NCBI RefSeq assembly: GCF_900109115.1
Contig: NZ_FNYV01000001.1
Coordinates: 819,003-883,002, forward strand
DNA: 64,000 nucleotides
Direction: 5' to 3'
Source: Micromonospora phaseoli
GTDB taxonomy: Bacteria; Actinomycetota; Actinomycetes; Mycobacteriales; Micromonosporaceae
Shown here one piece after another: positions 51,685 to 61,690 of this stretch. Both the position numbers and the translations under genes were made by a program. Position 1 is the first letter of the stretch. Each line of letters starts with the position of its first letter. The notes under the pieces are model-generated. The model had not been told where the DNA came from. It was given only the letters and a program-made list of their open reading frames with translations, and ran no database searches.

Positions 51685-52283
51685 TCGCCAGTGTCCGCGG
51701 CGTGGTGACCGCCACCGGATCAGACCACGCGGTGATCGAGGTCGGCGGGGTCGGCCTGGCCGTGCAGTGCGCCCCCGGCACGCTCGCCGACCTGCGGGTC
51801 GGCCAGCCGGCCCGGCTGGCCACCAGCCTGGTGGTCCGGGAGGACTCGCTCACCCTCTACGGCTTCGCCGACGACGACGCCAAGTCGCTGTTCGAGCTGC
51901 TGCAGACGGCCAGCGGGGTCGGTCCGCGACTGGCGCAGGCGGTGCTCGCGGTGCACACCCCGGACGCGGTGCGCAAGGCGATCGCCAACGCCGACACGGC
52001 GGCGTTGACCCGGGTGCCCGGCATCGGTAAGAAGGGCGCCGAACGCCTGGTGCTGGAGCTGCGCGACCGGATCGGGCCGGTCGTGGTGGGCGCCGACGGC
52101 GCGGCCGGCGTCACCGGTGGCGGGTGGCCCGAGCAGGTCCGCCAGGCGCTGGTCGGGCTCGGCTGGACGGCGGGCCAGGCCGACCAGGCGGTGGCGGCCG
52201 TCGCCGAGACCATCGACGGTCCCACCCCGGCGGTACCGGTGCTGTTGAAGCAGGCCATCCGCCTGCTGGGCCGCACCCGATGA
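51681..52283 (+). CDS. ruvA: Holliday junction branch migration protein, DNA-binding subunit
   Basis: A 200-residue protein with an N-terminal OB domain ([20 protein letters not shown]), two helix-hairpin-helix motifs ([14 protein letters not shown] and [16 protein letters not shown]) and a C-terminal domain III ([19 protein letters not shown]) that contacts RuvB. It overlaps ruvC by 4 bp and lies 55 bp before ruvB. Confidence 0.96.
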   Translation: MIASVRGVVTATGSDHAVIEVGGVGLAVQCAPGTLADLRVGQPARLATSLVVREDSLTLYGFADDDAKSLFELLQTASGVGPRLAQAVLAVHTPDAVRKAIANADTAALTRVPGIGKKGAERLVLELRDRIGPVVVGADGAAGVTGGGWPEQVRQALVGLGWTAGQADQAVAAVAETIDGPTPAVPVLLKQAIRLLGRTR

Positions 52284-52338
52284 GCGCGAGGAGTGAGCCG
52301 GGCCTGCGAGCCCCGCAGTCGCGAATGAAGGAGATCTC

Positions 52339-53409
52339 GTGACCGCGCCCGACGGCGGACTGGTCTCGGCGTACGTCAACGAGGCGGAGCTGGACGCGGA
52401 GGTCAGCGTCCGGCCGAAGCGGCTGGACGAGTTCATCGCCCAGCACCGCGTCCGGGACCAGCTCGACCTGCTGCTGCAGGGCGCGATGCGGCGCGGCTCC
52501 CCACCCGACCACATCCTTCTGTCCGGGCCACCTGGCTTGGGTAAGACCACCCTGGCCAACATCGTGGCCGCCGAGCTGGGCGCCGGCATCCGGGTGACCA
52601 GCGGGCCGGCGATCGAGCGTTCCGGCGACCTGGCGGCGATCCTGACCAGCCTGGCCGAGGGCGACGTGCTCTTCATCGACGAGATCCACCGCATCGCCAG
52701 GCCGGCCGAGGAGTTGCTCTACAGCGCGATGGAGGACTTCCGGGTCGACGTGGTGGTCGGCAAGGGGCCGGGTGCCACCGCCATCCCGCTGGACGTGGAG
52801 CCGTTCACGCTGGTCGGCGCGACCACCCGCTCGGGCCTGCTCACCGGCCCGATGCGGGACCGCTTCGGTTTCGTCGCGCACCTCGACTTCTACGCCCCGG
52901 CCGACCTGGAGACGCTGCTGCACCGCTCGGCACGCATCCTCGGGGTGCCGATCACCGAGGACGGGGCGGCGGAGATCGCCGGGCGCTCGCGGGGCACGCC
53001 GCGGATCGCCAACCGCCTGCTGCGTCGGGTGCGGGACTTCGCCGAGGTGCGCGCCGACGGCGTGGTCACCGTCGAGACCGCCCGGTTGGCCCTGACCGTG
53101 TACGACGTGGACGCGCTCGGACTGGACCGGCTCGACCGGGCGGTGCTGACCGCGCTGGTCGACTCGTTCCGGGGCGGCCCGGTCGGGCTGTCGACCCTGG
53201 CCGTGGCGGTGGGGGAGCAGCCGGACACGGTGGAGGAGGTCTGCGAGCCGTTTCTGGTGCGGGCCGGGCTGCTGGCGCGTACGCCCCGGGGGCGGGTGGC
53301 CACCGGTGCCGCCTGGCACCATCTGGGGCGTACGCCACCGAATGGTACATTTGCGGCGGATGTTGCTCCGTCGCCCGATCTGTTCTCGGTGGACACCGAC
53401 GAGGCGTGA
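52339..53409 (+). CDS. ruvB: Holliday junction branch migration ATPase
   Basis: A 356-residue AAA+ motor. Walker A is GPPGLGKTT, Walker [10 protein letters not shown], with sensor 1 GATTRSG, the arginine finger region GPMRDRFGF and sensor 2 [16 protein letters not shown]. The C-terminal winged helix starts near [12 protein letters not shown]. The last 25 residues after HHLG are variable. GTG 52339 is the start. Confidence 0.97.
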   Translation: MTAPDGGLVSAYVNEAELDAEVSVRPKRLDEFIAQHRVRDQLDLLLQGAMRRGSPPDHILLSGPPGLGKTTLANIVAAELGAGIRVTSGPAIERSGDLAAILTSLAEGDVLFIDEIHRIARPAEELLYSAMEDFRVDVVVGKGPGATAIPLDVEPFTLVGATTRSGLLTGPMRDRFGFVAHLDFYAPADLETLLHRSARILGVPITEDGAAEIAGRSRGTPRIANRLLRRVRDFAEVRADGVVTVETARLALTVYDVDALGLDRLDRAVLTALVDSFRGGPVGLSTLAVAVGEQPDTVEEVCEPFLVRAGLLARTPRGRVATGAAWHHLGRTPPNGTFAADVAPSPDLFSVDTDEA

Positions 53410-53547
53410 TCTGTTCGTGATCTGTGCCGCATTCGGCGTTCCCAGATTGACCGACTAGACTCGCCGCGGTCTGTACAGGATGTGAAAATCCGCCTCCGCT
53501 CTGGTGCTCACGCGCCGGGCTGGAGGCCAATGGGAAGGTCGACAACC

Positions 53548-53886
53548 GTGCACTACGCAGCAGAAGGCGGCGGAGCGGGCGGCTTCACGCCGATCCTCAT
53601 GATCGCGCTGCTCTTCGGCGTCATGTACTTCATGATGATCCGTCCGCAGCAGAAGCGCCGCCGCGAGGCCGAGGCGATGCAGTCGCAGCTCTCCCCGGGC
53701 GACGAGGTGGTCACCATCGGCGGGCTCTACGGCACGGTCACCGGTGTCGAGGACGACAGCGTCCTGCTCGAGGTCGCTCCCGGAGTGCAGACCCGTTACG
53801 CCCGTCCGGCAATCGCCCGGGTGGTCACCAGGGCGGAGCTCCCCTCCGAGGCCACGGCCGAGGAACCCGGCGCCGTCAAGGACTGA
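53548..53886 (+). CDS. yajC: Preprotein translocase accessory subunit
   Basis: A 112-residue protein with one N-terminal helix (FTPILMIALLFGVMYFMMI) followed by the hallmark RPQQKRRREAEAMQSQL and GDEVVTIGGLYGTV. It associates with SecDF in the membrane. GTG 53548 follows GGGAAGGT at 8 nt and starts HYAAEGGGAGG. A terminator-like hairpin follows, then secD. Confidence 0.95.
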   Translation: MHYAAEGGGAGGFTPILMIALLFGVMYFMMIRPQQKRRREAEAMQSQLSPGDEVVTIGGLYGTVTGVEDDSVLLEVAPGVQTRYARPAIARVVTRAELPSEATAEEPGAVKD

Positions 53887-53896
53887 ACACCGCGCC

Positions 53897-53929
53897 CACC
53901 CGGGTCGCCGGCCTCCGGCCGCCCGGGTG
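53897..53929 (+). terminator. Hairpin between yajC and secD
   Basis: CACCCGGG (53897-53904) pairs with CCCGGGTG (53922-53929), with an inner GCCGG/CCGGC stem (53907-53911/53915-53919) and a 3-nt loop. It could separate yajC from secDF expression. The remaining 230 bp up to secD presumably holds a secD promoter, but I see no clear boxes. Confidence 0.55.
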
Positions 53930-54160
53930 CAGGTGCCCGCACGCGTCCCCGAGCGGGGGCCGCCGTGCGCGGTGAGACAACTGGATAGATGGCCGACGCC
54001 GGGCGTCGGTGCGCCGGTCCGCCCGGTCCACGCGCCTCGCGTTGACCACCCGGGGCGACGGCGTCAGCCCGGGCGCCGTCGGAAGGCAGACCGTCGGCCG
54101 GGTACCCGGCCGACCCGCCGCCGCGCCGCGGTGGCGTGACCACAGGGAGACAGGACAGCC

Positions 54161-56053
54161 GTGGCACCACCTCAGGGACAGATGCGCCCGGGACGGCAGT
54201 TGGCCGTACTCGCCGGCATCTTCGTCGTCCTCTATCTTTTGGTGTTCTTCTCGAGCGGTGCCAGCGGCGGCTGGAAGGACCGGCTCGAACCTCGGCTCGG
54301 TCTTGACCTGGTCGGCGGCACACGGCTTACGCTCGAGGCGACCAACACCCTCGACGGTCGGGCCCCGACGGCGGACAATCTGGAGCGCGCCCGGCAGATC
54401 ATCGAGAGCCGGGTCAACGCGTACGGCGTCGCCGAGGCCGAGGTGGTCACCGAGGGCGACCGCAACATCGTCATCTCCCTGCCCGGCGAGAACCGCGACA
54501 TCAACGAGGTCGGCAGCGCCGCCGAGCTGCGCTTCCGCAAGGTGCTGAAGATCGCCGACGGCAGCGGGACGATCCCGGCGCCGGCACCGACCGAGAGCCC
54601 CGAGGCCACGCCGTCCGGGAGCGCGAGCCCCGAGGCGACCCCGTCCGGCAGTGTGAGTCCCACGCCCGACGCCGACGCCAACTCGTCGCCGACCCCGGGT
54701 GGTCAGGGCGGCGGGGCGCCGACCCCGACGCCGTCCGAGAGCCCTGCCGCCACCCCGTCGCCGGAGGCGACCGAAGAGGTGACGCAGAGCATCGAGGAGC
54801 AGCGCCGTGCCGTCGAGCAGAAGGTCGGCGCCGAGGCGTGGGCCGCTGCGAGCGGGTTGCAGGCGCCGGCGGACCTGAGCGCCGACCCGTCGCTGGCCGA
54901 CAGGCTCAAGCCCTTCGCCGACCTCGACGGTCGTGAGGTCGCGGTGCTGCCGGCGCAGATGCAGTTCAACGTGCCGACGATCGGTTGCCCGCAGCTCGAC
55001 GACCGGCCCCCGGCGTCCATCTCCGACCCGGAGCAGCAGGCCGTCGCCTGTGAGGGCGGCTACGCCAAGAACCTGCTGGACGTGGCGAAGGTGCTCGGCA
55101 CCGACGTCTCCGACGCCAACGCGGTGCGCGACGAGACCAGCCAGTGGGTGGTCAGCCTGAACTTCACCAGCTCCGGCCAGGACAAGTGGACCGCCCTGAC
55201 CCGCGAGGCGTTCAACAACGAGGGCCAGGCGTGCGACGCCTCCGCGCTCGGCGACGAGGGCAAGTGCCGGGTCGCCGTGGTGCTGGACAACGAGATCATC
55301 TCATCGCCGCAGATCCAGGGCGTGCTCACCGGCAACTCGCAGATCACCGGCAACTTCAGCAACGCCGAGGCCAGCGAGCTGGCCGGCTACCTCAGCTACG
55401 GTGCCCTGCCGGTCACCTTCGAGGCGCAGGAGCAGCAGAACGTCACCGCCACCCTGGGCGCCAGCCACCTGCGGGCCGGTCTGCTCGCGGCCGGCATCGG
55501 CATGCTGCTGGTCGTCATCTACTCGTTCTTCTACTACCGCCTGCTCGGCTCGGTGATCTTCCTGAGCCTGGTCCTGTCGGCCCTGCTGCTCTTCGGTGCC
55601 CTGGTGTTCCTCGGCCGGCAGATCGGCTTCACGCTCACCCTCGCCGGCATCGCCGGCATCATCGTCTCGCTCGGTGTGGCGGCGGACTCGTTCGTCATCT
55701 ACTTCGAACGACTGAAAGACGAGATCCGGGAGGGCCGCAGCCCGCGCAGCGCGGTGCCGCGCGCCTGGATCCGGGCCCGCCGGACGATCATCTCGGCGAA
55801 CGCGATCACGATCCTGTCGGCACTGGTGCTCTACATCGTCTCGGTCGGCACGGTGAAGGGCTTCGCCTTCGCCCTCGGCCTGGCCACGGTGCTCGACCTG
55901 CTGGTGGTCTTCCTCTTCCGGCACCCGATCATGACGTTGTTCGCCCGCACCCCGGCGTTCCTGTCCCCACGGGTCAGCGGGCTCGGCCGGGTGCTACCGG
56001 CCCGGTCGGAGCAGGCCGCCCCGCCCCGCAAGCAGCGCGTCAAGGAGGCCTGA
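54161..56053 (+). CDS. secD: Protein translocase subunit SecD
   Basis: A 630-residue membrane protein that, with SecF, uses the proton gradient to pull proteins through SecYEG. An N-terminal helix (AVLAGIFVVLYLLVFF) leads to the D1 motif GLDLVGGTRLTLEA, the periplasmic P1 domain, and five C-terminal helices including LTLAGIAGIIVSLGVAADSF with the conserved Asp. Between about residues 139 and 205 a Pro/Ser/Thr/Glu-rich insert with repeated SPEATPSGS units splits P1. GTG 54161 is the start. Confidence 0.95.
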   Translation: MAPPQGQMRPGRQLAVLAGIFVVLYLLVFFSSGASGGWKDRLEPRLGLDLVGGTRLTLEATNTLDGRAPTADNLERARQIIESRVNAYGVAEAEVVTEGDRNIVISLPGENRDINEVGSAAELRFRKVLKIADGSGTIPAPAPTESPEATPSGSASPEATPSGSVSPTPDADANSSPTPGGQGGGAPTPTPSESPAATPSPEATEEVTQSIEEQRRAVEQKVGAEAWAAASGLQAPADLSADPSLADRLKPFADLDGREVAVLPAQMQFNVPTIGCPQLDDRPPASISDPEQQAVACEGGYAKNLLDVAKVLGTDVSDANAVRDETSQWVVSLNFTSSGQDKWTALTREAFNNEGQACDASALGDEGKCRVAVVLDNEIISSPQIQGVLTGNSQITGNFSNAEASELAGYLSYGALPVTFEAQEQQNVTATLGASHLRAGLLAAGIGMLLVVIYSFFYYRLLGSVIFLSLVLSALLLFGALVFLGRQIGFTLTLAGIAGIIVSLGVAADSFVIYFERLKDEIREGRSPRSAVPRAWIRARRTIISANAITILSALVLYIVSVGTVKGFAFALGLATVLDLLVVFLFRHPIMTLFARTPAFLSPRVSGLGRVLPARSEQAAPPRKQRVKEA

Positions 56054-56054
56054 G

Positions 56055-57257
56055 ATGGCTGAGACTGGTCTGGCAGCCCGCCTCTACAAAGGTGAGGCCG
56101 GCCTTAACATCGTCGGTCGACGCAAGACGTGGTTCACGGTCGCCGCCCTGCTGGTGCTGATCGCGCTCGGCAGCATCATCTTCCGCGGCTTCAGCCTCGG
56201 CATCGAGTTCGCCGGTGGCAACTCGTTCCAGGTCCCGACCAGCGTCGGCAGCCTGGAGCAGGTGGAGGACCGCGCCCGTGAGGTGCTGACCAGCGCGGGT
56301 GACGGCGCCCAGGTGGTCACCACCCAGCAGGTCGGCGGGGGCGGCGGCGAGTTCTACGAGCTGCGAACCACCCAGCTCGACGCCGAGCAGGCCGAGGCGG
56401 TCCGGCTCGAGTTGGGCCAGGTCTTCGGCATCGACCCGGCGGAGATCGCCAGCAACCGGGTCAGCGAGGCGTGGGGCAGCCAGGTGACCAACCGGGCCCT
56501 GCTCGGTCTGCTGGTCTTCCTCGCGCTGGTGACGGTCTACCTGGTGCTGCGCTTCGAGTGGCAGATGGCGGCGGCGGCGATCTTCTCGCTGGTGTCGAAC
56601 CTGGCCCTCACCGCCGGCATCTACTCGATCGTCGGGTTCGAGGTGACCCCGTCGACGATCATCGGTTTCCTCACCATCCTGGGCTTCGCCCTGTACGACG
56701 TGGTGGTGGTCTTCGACAAGGTGCAGGAGAACACCAGAGGGATCACCGCGAACAACAACCAGACGTACGGCGACGCGGCGAACCTCGCCGTCAACCAGAG
56801 CCTGATGCGGTCCATCAACACCTCGGTGGTGGCGCTGCTGCCGGTCGGCGGCATCCTGTTCATCGGTGCCGGGCTGCTCGGTGCGGGCACCCTGAAGGAC
56901 CTCGGCCTGGTGCTGTTCGTCGGTATGGCGATGGCCTTCGTCACCTCGATCATGCTGGCCACCCCGCTGCTGGTGGTGCTCAAGAACCGCGACCCGCGGA
57001 TCCAGGCACACAACAAGCGGGTGCTGGCCCGCCGGGGGGCGGGCAGCCGGAACGAGGCTCTCGCTGCCAAGGCCGGCGCGGCCCCTGCGGCCGAGCCGGA
57101 GCAGGAGGAGGAGCCGGTCACCGCGGAGGCCGGCGCCCTGGCCGCCGCCGCGCCCAAGGTGGGCGCTCGGCCCTCCGGCAAGCGCTCCGGCGGTGCCCGC
57201 GGTGGGCGTCCCGGTGGTGGGGGCGGCAACCGCCCGGGCGGCGCGAAGCGACGCTGA
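56055..57257 (+). CDS. secF: Protein translocase subunit SecF
   Basis: A 400-residue partner of SecD, starting 1 bp after its stop codon. The family motif GIEFAGGNSFQV is at about 48-60, and six helices follow with TIIGFLTILGFALYDVVVVFDKV and SINTSVVALLPV. The last 75 residues are a cytoplasmic tail, first Ala/Glu-rich then strongly basic and glycine-rich (RSGGARGGRPGGGGGNRPGG). The tail is long for the family. Confidence 0.96.
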   Translation: MAETGLAARLYKGEAGLNIVGRRKTWFTVAALLVLIALGSIIFRGFSLGIEFAGGNSFQVPTSVGSLEQVEDRAREVLTSAGDGAQVVTTQQVGGGGGEFYELRTTQLDAEQAEAVRLELGQVFGIDPAEIASNRVSEAWGSQVTNRALLGLLVFLALVTVYLVLRFEWQMAAAAIFSLVSNLALTAGIYSIVGFEVTPSTIIGFLTILGFALYDVVVVFDKVQENTRGITANNNQTYGDAANLAVNQSLMRSINTSVVALLPVGGILFIGAGLLGAGTLKDLGLVLFVGMAMAFVTSIMLATPLLVVLKNRDPRIQAHNKRVLARRGAGSRNEALAAKAGAAPAAEPEQEEEPVTAEAGALAAAAPKVGARPSGKRSGGARGGRPGGGGGNRPGGAKRR

Positions 57258-57361
57258 GTACGCCGGGAACCACCCGGTAGGAGACGGAACCGGCGGCGTC
57301 CGGCATGCTGTGCGAGCAGCGTGCGGGACGCCGCCGCCATGTGAAGGGGAGCGGAACAGCC

Positions 57362-57928
57362 GTGACGGAGACGCACAGCGCCGGGGTACGCGGAGACAGC
57401 GGGCCGCAGGCGGCCCGGTTGGTGGCCAGCCGAGTGCTCGACGTGCCCGACTTCCCCAAACCCGGCGTCATGTTCAAGGACCTGATGCCGCTGTTCGCCG
57501 ACGGTGACGCCTTCCGCGAGGTGATCGACGGGATCGTCGCGTACCACGGACGGGAGTCCTTCGACACCGTGGTCGGTATCGAGGCGCGCGGCTTCGTGGT
57601 CGCCGCGGCCATCGCGTACGCGACGGGGGTCGGCGTGGTGCCGGTCCGCAAGGCCGGCAAGCTGCCCCGACCCGCCTACGCCGCCTCTTACCAGCTGGAG
57701 TACGGCGAGGCCACGCTGGAGGTGCACCAGGACGCCTTCACGGCCGGTCACCGGGTGCTGGTGGTCGACGACGTGCTCGCCACCGGCGGCACTGCCGCGG
57801 CGACGCTGGACCTGGTGGAGCGGGCCGGCGGCACGGTCGCCGGCTTCACCGTGCTGCTGGAGCTGGCCTTCCTCGGCGGCCGGGAACGGTTGGCGCCGCG
57901 TCCCGTGCATGCGCTGTTGACCGTTTGA
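57362..57928 (+). CDS. apt: Adenine phosphoribosyltransferase
   Basis: A 188-residue purine salvage enzyme making AMP from adenine and PRPP. Key motifs are PKPGVMFKDLMPL, GIEARGFVVAAAIA, RKAGKLP and the PRPP-binding VLVVDDVLATGGTAAA. GTG 57362 is used, preceded by AGGGGAGCGG. Its place between secF and relA is conserved in actinobacteria. Confidence 0.96.
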   Translation: MTETHSAGVRGDSGPQAARLVASRVLDVPDFPKPGVMFKDLMPLFADGDAFREVIDGIVAYHGRESFDTVVGIEARGFVVAAAIAYATGVGVVPVRKAGKLPRPAYAASYQLEYGEATLEVHQDAFTAGHRVLVVDDVLATGGTAAATLDLVERAGGTVAGFTVLLELAFLGGRERLAPRPVHALLTV

Positions 57929-58099
57929 GGCGCTGTCGCCGCCGGAGGACTCGGCACCGTCCGTCCGGCGGAGCGGCAGGGCACCCCGGGTGCGGGTAGC
58001 ATTGCCCATTGCTGACCGGACGGTGACCCGTCTGAGCGGCGCTAGACCACATCGGCCGGCGCACGGTCGGTGTATTCCCGGCGAGCGGTGAGGAGGCCG

Positions 58100-60574
58100 G
58101 TGTCCCACGATGTCGTTCCTCCGGTGGAGGGCACGGTGCACCCGACAGGTGACGCGGACGGCTCGCTGACTGACCGCAACGGTGCCGTTGTTCCGGCGTC
58201 GGGCGGCGGATCCGGAGTGGCGGCGCCGACCGGCGACGGGGACCGTCCGGGCGTCGGCGCGGAGGTCGCCTCGACCGAGGCCGCCGATCCGTCGCCGAGC
58301 AGTGGCTTCGGGTTCTCCCACGCGCCCACCGGGCGCCGGGTCCGGGCACGGCTGGCACGGTTCAACGCGCCGTGGCAGTCCTCGCAGGTCAGCGAGGTGC
58401 TGGAGCCGCTGATCTCGTCACACCGGGAGAACCACCCGAAAGCGGACGCTCGGCTGTTGCAGCGGGCCTTCGACACGGCGGCGCGCTGGCACTCGGGTCA
58501 GTACCGCAAGTCCGGCGACCCGTACATCACCCACCCGCTCGCGGTGGCGACCATCCTGGCCAACCTGGGCATGGACACCACCACCCTGGTCGCCGCGCTG
58601 CTGCACGACACCATCGAGGACACGGAATACTCCCTGGACCAGATGCGCGCGGACTTCGGCGGCGAGGTCGCCCTGCTGGTCGACGGGGTCACCAAGCTCG
58701 ACAAGGTGAAGCTCGGCGACGCGGCCAAGGCCGAGACGATCCGCAAGATGGTCGTCGCCATGGCCAAGGACCCGCGGGTCCTGGTGATCAAGCTGGCCGA
58801 CCGCCTGCACAACATGCGGACGCTGACCTTCCTGCCCCGCCCGAAGCAGGAGCAGAAGGCGAAGGAGACGCTGGAGATCCTCGCCCCGCTGGCCCACCGG
58901 CTCGGTATGAACACGATCAAGTGGGAGTTGGAGGACCTGGCCTTCGGGACGCTGTTTCCGAAGCGGTTCGAGGAGATCAACCGGCTGATCGGGGAGCACC
59001 AGCCGCAGCGTGAGGCGCTGCTGCGGCAGGTGACGCAGAAGGTGCAGACCGACCTGAAGGCCGCCAAGATCAAGGCGGAGACCACCGGGCGGCCGAAGCA
59101 CCTGTACTCGATCTACCAGAAGATGATCGTGCGGGGTCGGGACTTCAACGACATCTACGACCTGGTGGGTGTGCGGATCCTGGTCGACACGGTGCGGGAC
59201 TGCTACGCGGCGTTGGGGGTCATCCACGCGAACTGGCAGCCGGTGCCGGGCCGGTTCAAGGACTACATCGCGATGCCCAAGTTCAACATGTACCAGTCGT
59301 TGCACACCACCGTGATCGGGCCGACCGGCAAGCCGGTGGAGATGCAGATCCGGACGTACGCGATGCACCGTACGGCGGAGTTCGGTATCGCGGCGCACTG
59401 GAAGTACAAGGAGCACAAGGGCACCCAGATCGTCGGCCCGCCGGCGCACATCGACGAGATGACCTGGCTGCGGCAGCTGCTGGACTGGCAGCGGGAGGCG
59501 GCGGACCCGAGCGAGTTCCTGGACGCGTTGCGGTTCGACCTGTCCAGCCAGGAGGTGTACGTCTTCACCCCGAAGGGCGACGTGATCCCGTTGCCGACGG
59601 GGTCCACGCCGGTGGACTTCGCGTACGCGGTGCACACCGAGGTGGGGCACAAGTGCATCGGGGCGCGGGTCAACGGCAAGCTGGTGCCGTTGGAGTCGAC
59701 GCTGTCCAACGGCGACGTGATCGAGATCTTCACCTCGAAGTCGGACACGGCCGGCCCGACGCAGGACTGGTTGGGCTTCGTCAAGAGCCCGCGGGCGCGG
59801 ACGAAGATCCGGCAGTACTTCAACAAGGAGCGCCGCGAGGAGGCGATCGAGGAGGGCAAGGACGCGATCGTCAAGGCGATGCGTAAGCAGGGCATGCCGT
59901 TGCAGCGGATGCTCACCTCCGACAACCTGATGGCGATCGCCCGGGACCTGCACCTGGCCGACGTCGCCTCGTTGTACGCGGCCGTCGGCGACAGCCAGGT
60001 CTCCGCCCAGTCGGTGGTGCAGAAGCTGATGGCCTCCTACGGCGGCGAGGAGGGCGCGGCCGAGGACATCGCCGAGACCGCCGTGGCCACCCGGCCGCCG
60101 CGCAGCCGGGCCTCCAGCCACGACCCCGGCGTGGTGGTACGCGGCGTCAGCGACGTGTGGATCAAGCTGGCCCGCTGCTGCACGCCGGTACCACCGGACT
60201 CGGTGTTCGGCTTCGTGACCCGCTCCGGCGGGGTCAGCGTGCACCGGGACGACTGTGCCAACGCCGAGGACCTGCGCGCCCAGGGCGAGCGGGTGGTCGA
60301 GGTGAGCTGGAAACTCACCTCCGCCTCCACGTTCCTGGTGGCCATCCAGGTGGAGGCCCTGGACCGGCACAAGCTCCTCGCCGACGTCACCCGGGTGCTC
60401 TCCGAGGAACGGGTCAACATCCTCTCCGCCACCGTCACCACCACCCGCGACCGGGTGGCGGTGAGCCGGTTCAGCTTCGAGATGGCCGACCCGAAGCACC
60501 TCGGGCACCTGCTCGCCACGGTCCGCAAGGTCGACGGCGTCTTCGACGCCTACCGCGTAACCTCCGGCGCCTAA
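58100..60574 (+). CDS. relA: Bifunctional (p)ppGpp synthetase/hydrolase
   Basis: An 824-residue RelA/SpoT homologue controlling the stringent response. Residues 1-85 are low-complexity. The HD hydrolase domain has [14 protein letters not shown] and HDTIEDT (about 169). The synthetase domain has [23 protein letters not shown] (about 385; the RFKD form seen in bifunctional enzymes) and EMQIRT. TGS runs from about 480, a Cys-Cys pair is in [10 protein letters not shown], and ACT is at the C-terminus. Both catalytic sites look intact. GTG 58100 follows GAGGAGG; GTG 58070 is an alternative. Confidence 0.96.
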   Translation: MSHDVVPPVEGTVHPTGDADGSLTDRNGAVVPASGGGSGVAAPTGDGDRPGVGAEVASTEAADPSPSSGFGFSHAPTGRRVRARLARFNAPWQSSQVSEVLEPLISSHRENHPKADARLLQRAFDTAARWHSGQYRKSGDPYITHPLAVATILANLGMDTTTLVAALLHDTIEDTEYSLDQMRADFGGEVALLVDGVTKLDKVKLGDAAKAETIRKMVVAMAKDPRVLVIKLADRLHNMRTLTFLPRPKQEQKAKETLEILAPLAHRLGMNTIKWELEDLAFGTLFPKRFEEINRLIGEHQPQREALLRQVTQKVQTDLKAAKIKAETTGRPKHLYSIYQKMIVRGRDFNDIYDLVGVRILVDTVRDCYAALGVIHANWQPVPGRFKDYIAMPKFNMYQSLHTTVIGPTGKPVEMQIRTYAMHRTAEFGIAAHWKYKEHKGTQIVGPPAHIDEMTWLRQLLDWQREAADPSEFLDALRFDLSSQEVYVFTPKGDVIPLPTGSTPVDFAYAVHTEVGHKCIGARVNGKLVPLESTLSNGDVIEIFTSKSDTAGPTQDWLGFVKSPRARTKIRQYFNKERREEAIEEGKDAIVKAMRKQGMPLQRMLTSDNLMAIARDLHLADVASLYAAVGDSQVSAQSVVQKLMASYGGEEGAAEDIAETAVATRPPRSRASSHDPGVVVRGVSDVWIKLARCCTPVPPDSVFGFVTRSGGVSVHRDDCANAEDLRAQGERVVEVSWKLTSASTFLVAIQVEALDRHKLLADVTRVLSEERVNILSATVTTTRDRVAVSRFSFEMADPKHLGHLLATVRKVDGVFDAYRVTSGA

Positions 60575-60717
60575 CCCCCCCCACCCCCCCACCCTCCCCG
60601 CGCCGGACCCCGCCCCCGCCTGGGTTGATCAAGAAGTTCTGGTCAGAATCCCGCCAGATCGAGACGCAAACTTCTTGATCAACCAGGGTGGTGGGTGGGT
60701 GGGTGGGTGGGTGGGTG
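60575..60717. other. C-rich tract, hairpin, GGGT repeat after relA
   Basis: Directly after the relA stop codon 60575-60622 is C-rich. Element E6 follows at 60623-60684, and 60686-60717 is a run of about seven GGGT/GGT units. It lies between convergent relA and cyclophilin genes. The GGGT run is a strong G-quadruplex candidate on the + strand. Confidence 0.7.
60623..60684. repeat. Intergenic hairpin element E6
   Basis: GGTTGATCAAGAAGTT (60623-60638) and its exact reverse complement (60669-60684) form a 16-bp stem around a 30-nt loop. The arm GATCAAGAAGTTCTGGTC matches the E3 arm at 15 of 18 positions. Confidence 0.85.
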
Positions 60718-60767
60718 AAGCGCCCGCCGGCTTGGGCCGACGGGCGCTTCTGGGAGGCGGTGGTGGG

Positions 60768-61601
60768 TCAGGCGTCGGTCATGGTGAGGTCGGTGATGAC
60801 GACCTCCTTCTTGGGGTGGCCGCCACCGGCCTGCTGGGCGAACGCGCCGTCGTCACCGGCGGCGGCGACGTCGTTGACGATCTCCATTCCGCTGGTGATG
60901 GTGCCGAGCACGGTGTAGTTCGGGTCCAGCGGCGAGTCGCCGTAGACGATGAAGAACTGGCTGCCGGTGCTCGCCGGCTGGCCGGAGTTGGCCATCGCGA
61001 TCACGCCCTGCGGGTACGGCGGACGCTTGTCGGTGGGCAGGTTCTCCTCGGCCATGCGGTAGCTCGGGCCGCCGGTGCCGTCGGACTCCCGCCAGCCGTC
61101 GCCGGTGGCGCTCGGGTCGCCGCACTGCAGCACCTTGATGCCCTCGGTCACCAGTCGGTGGCACTTCGTGTTGTCGAAGAAGTTCTGCTCGGCCAGGTGG
61201 GTGAAGCTCCCCGCGGTGCACGGCACCGCTGCCCGGTCGATCCGGGCGGTGATCGGGCCGAGGTTGGTGGTGATCGTCATGGTCTGGGTGCCGGTCCGGC
61301 TCTGCTGGGCGTCCGGCAGCCCGACGTCCTTGGTCGTCGGGGTCCTCTCCCCGGCCGGGATGTCGACCCAGTCGCACTGCGCCTGGATCCCGTCCTGGGC
61401 GGTGCTGTCGGTGCCGCCGTCGTCGCCGATCAGGTTGCTGGCCAGCCAGGCCGTGCCGGCGACCACCAGCAGCAGGACCGCGCCGGCCGCGACGACCGCC
61501 TGGGTCTGGCGGCGCTTACGGGCCCGGGTGGCCCGCTCGGCCATCTCCTTCTCGAGCCGGGCGCGGGCCGCCGCGCGCTGCCGCTCTCTGGTGGACGTCA
61601 C
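60768..61601 (-). CDS. Membrane-anchored cyclophilin-type peptidyl-prolyl isomerase, copy 1
   Basis: A 277-residue protein. A basic cytoplasmic N-terminus with a charged helix (RERQRAAARARLEKEMAERA) precedes one membrane helix (VVAAGAVLLLVVAGTAWL), then an extracytoplasmic cyclophilin domain with AEQNFFDNTKCHRLV, GVIAMANSGQPASTGSQFFI and YTVLGTITSGMEIV. Two or three cysteines could form a disulphide. The usual catalytic Arg of FHR reads CHR here. GTG 61601 is used. It faces relA convergently, as does ppiB in mycobacteria. Confidence 0.9.
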   Translation of the reverse strand: MTSTRERQRAAARARLEKEMAERATRARKRRQTQAVVAAGAVLLLVVAGTAWLASNLIGDDGGTDSTAQDGIQAQCDWVDIPAGERTPTTKDVGLPDAQQSRTGTQTMTITTNLGPITARIDRAAVPCTAGSFTHLAEQNFFDNTKCHRLVTEGIKVLQCGDPSATGDGWRESDGTGGPSYRMAEENLPTDKRPPYPQGVIAMANSGQPASTGSQFFIVYGDSPLDPNYTVLGTITSGMEIVNDVAAAGDDGAFAQQAGGGHPKKEVVITDLTMTDA

Positions 61602-61690
61602 GCCTCGATCCTCCTGGGACTATGTGTGTATGCCGCTGCGGTGGGTTGCCCCCGTGATGCGATCGGTACAGCGCCGGTCTCCCGGTTGGG

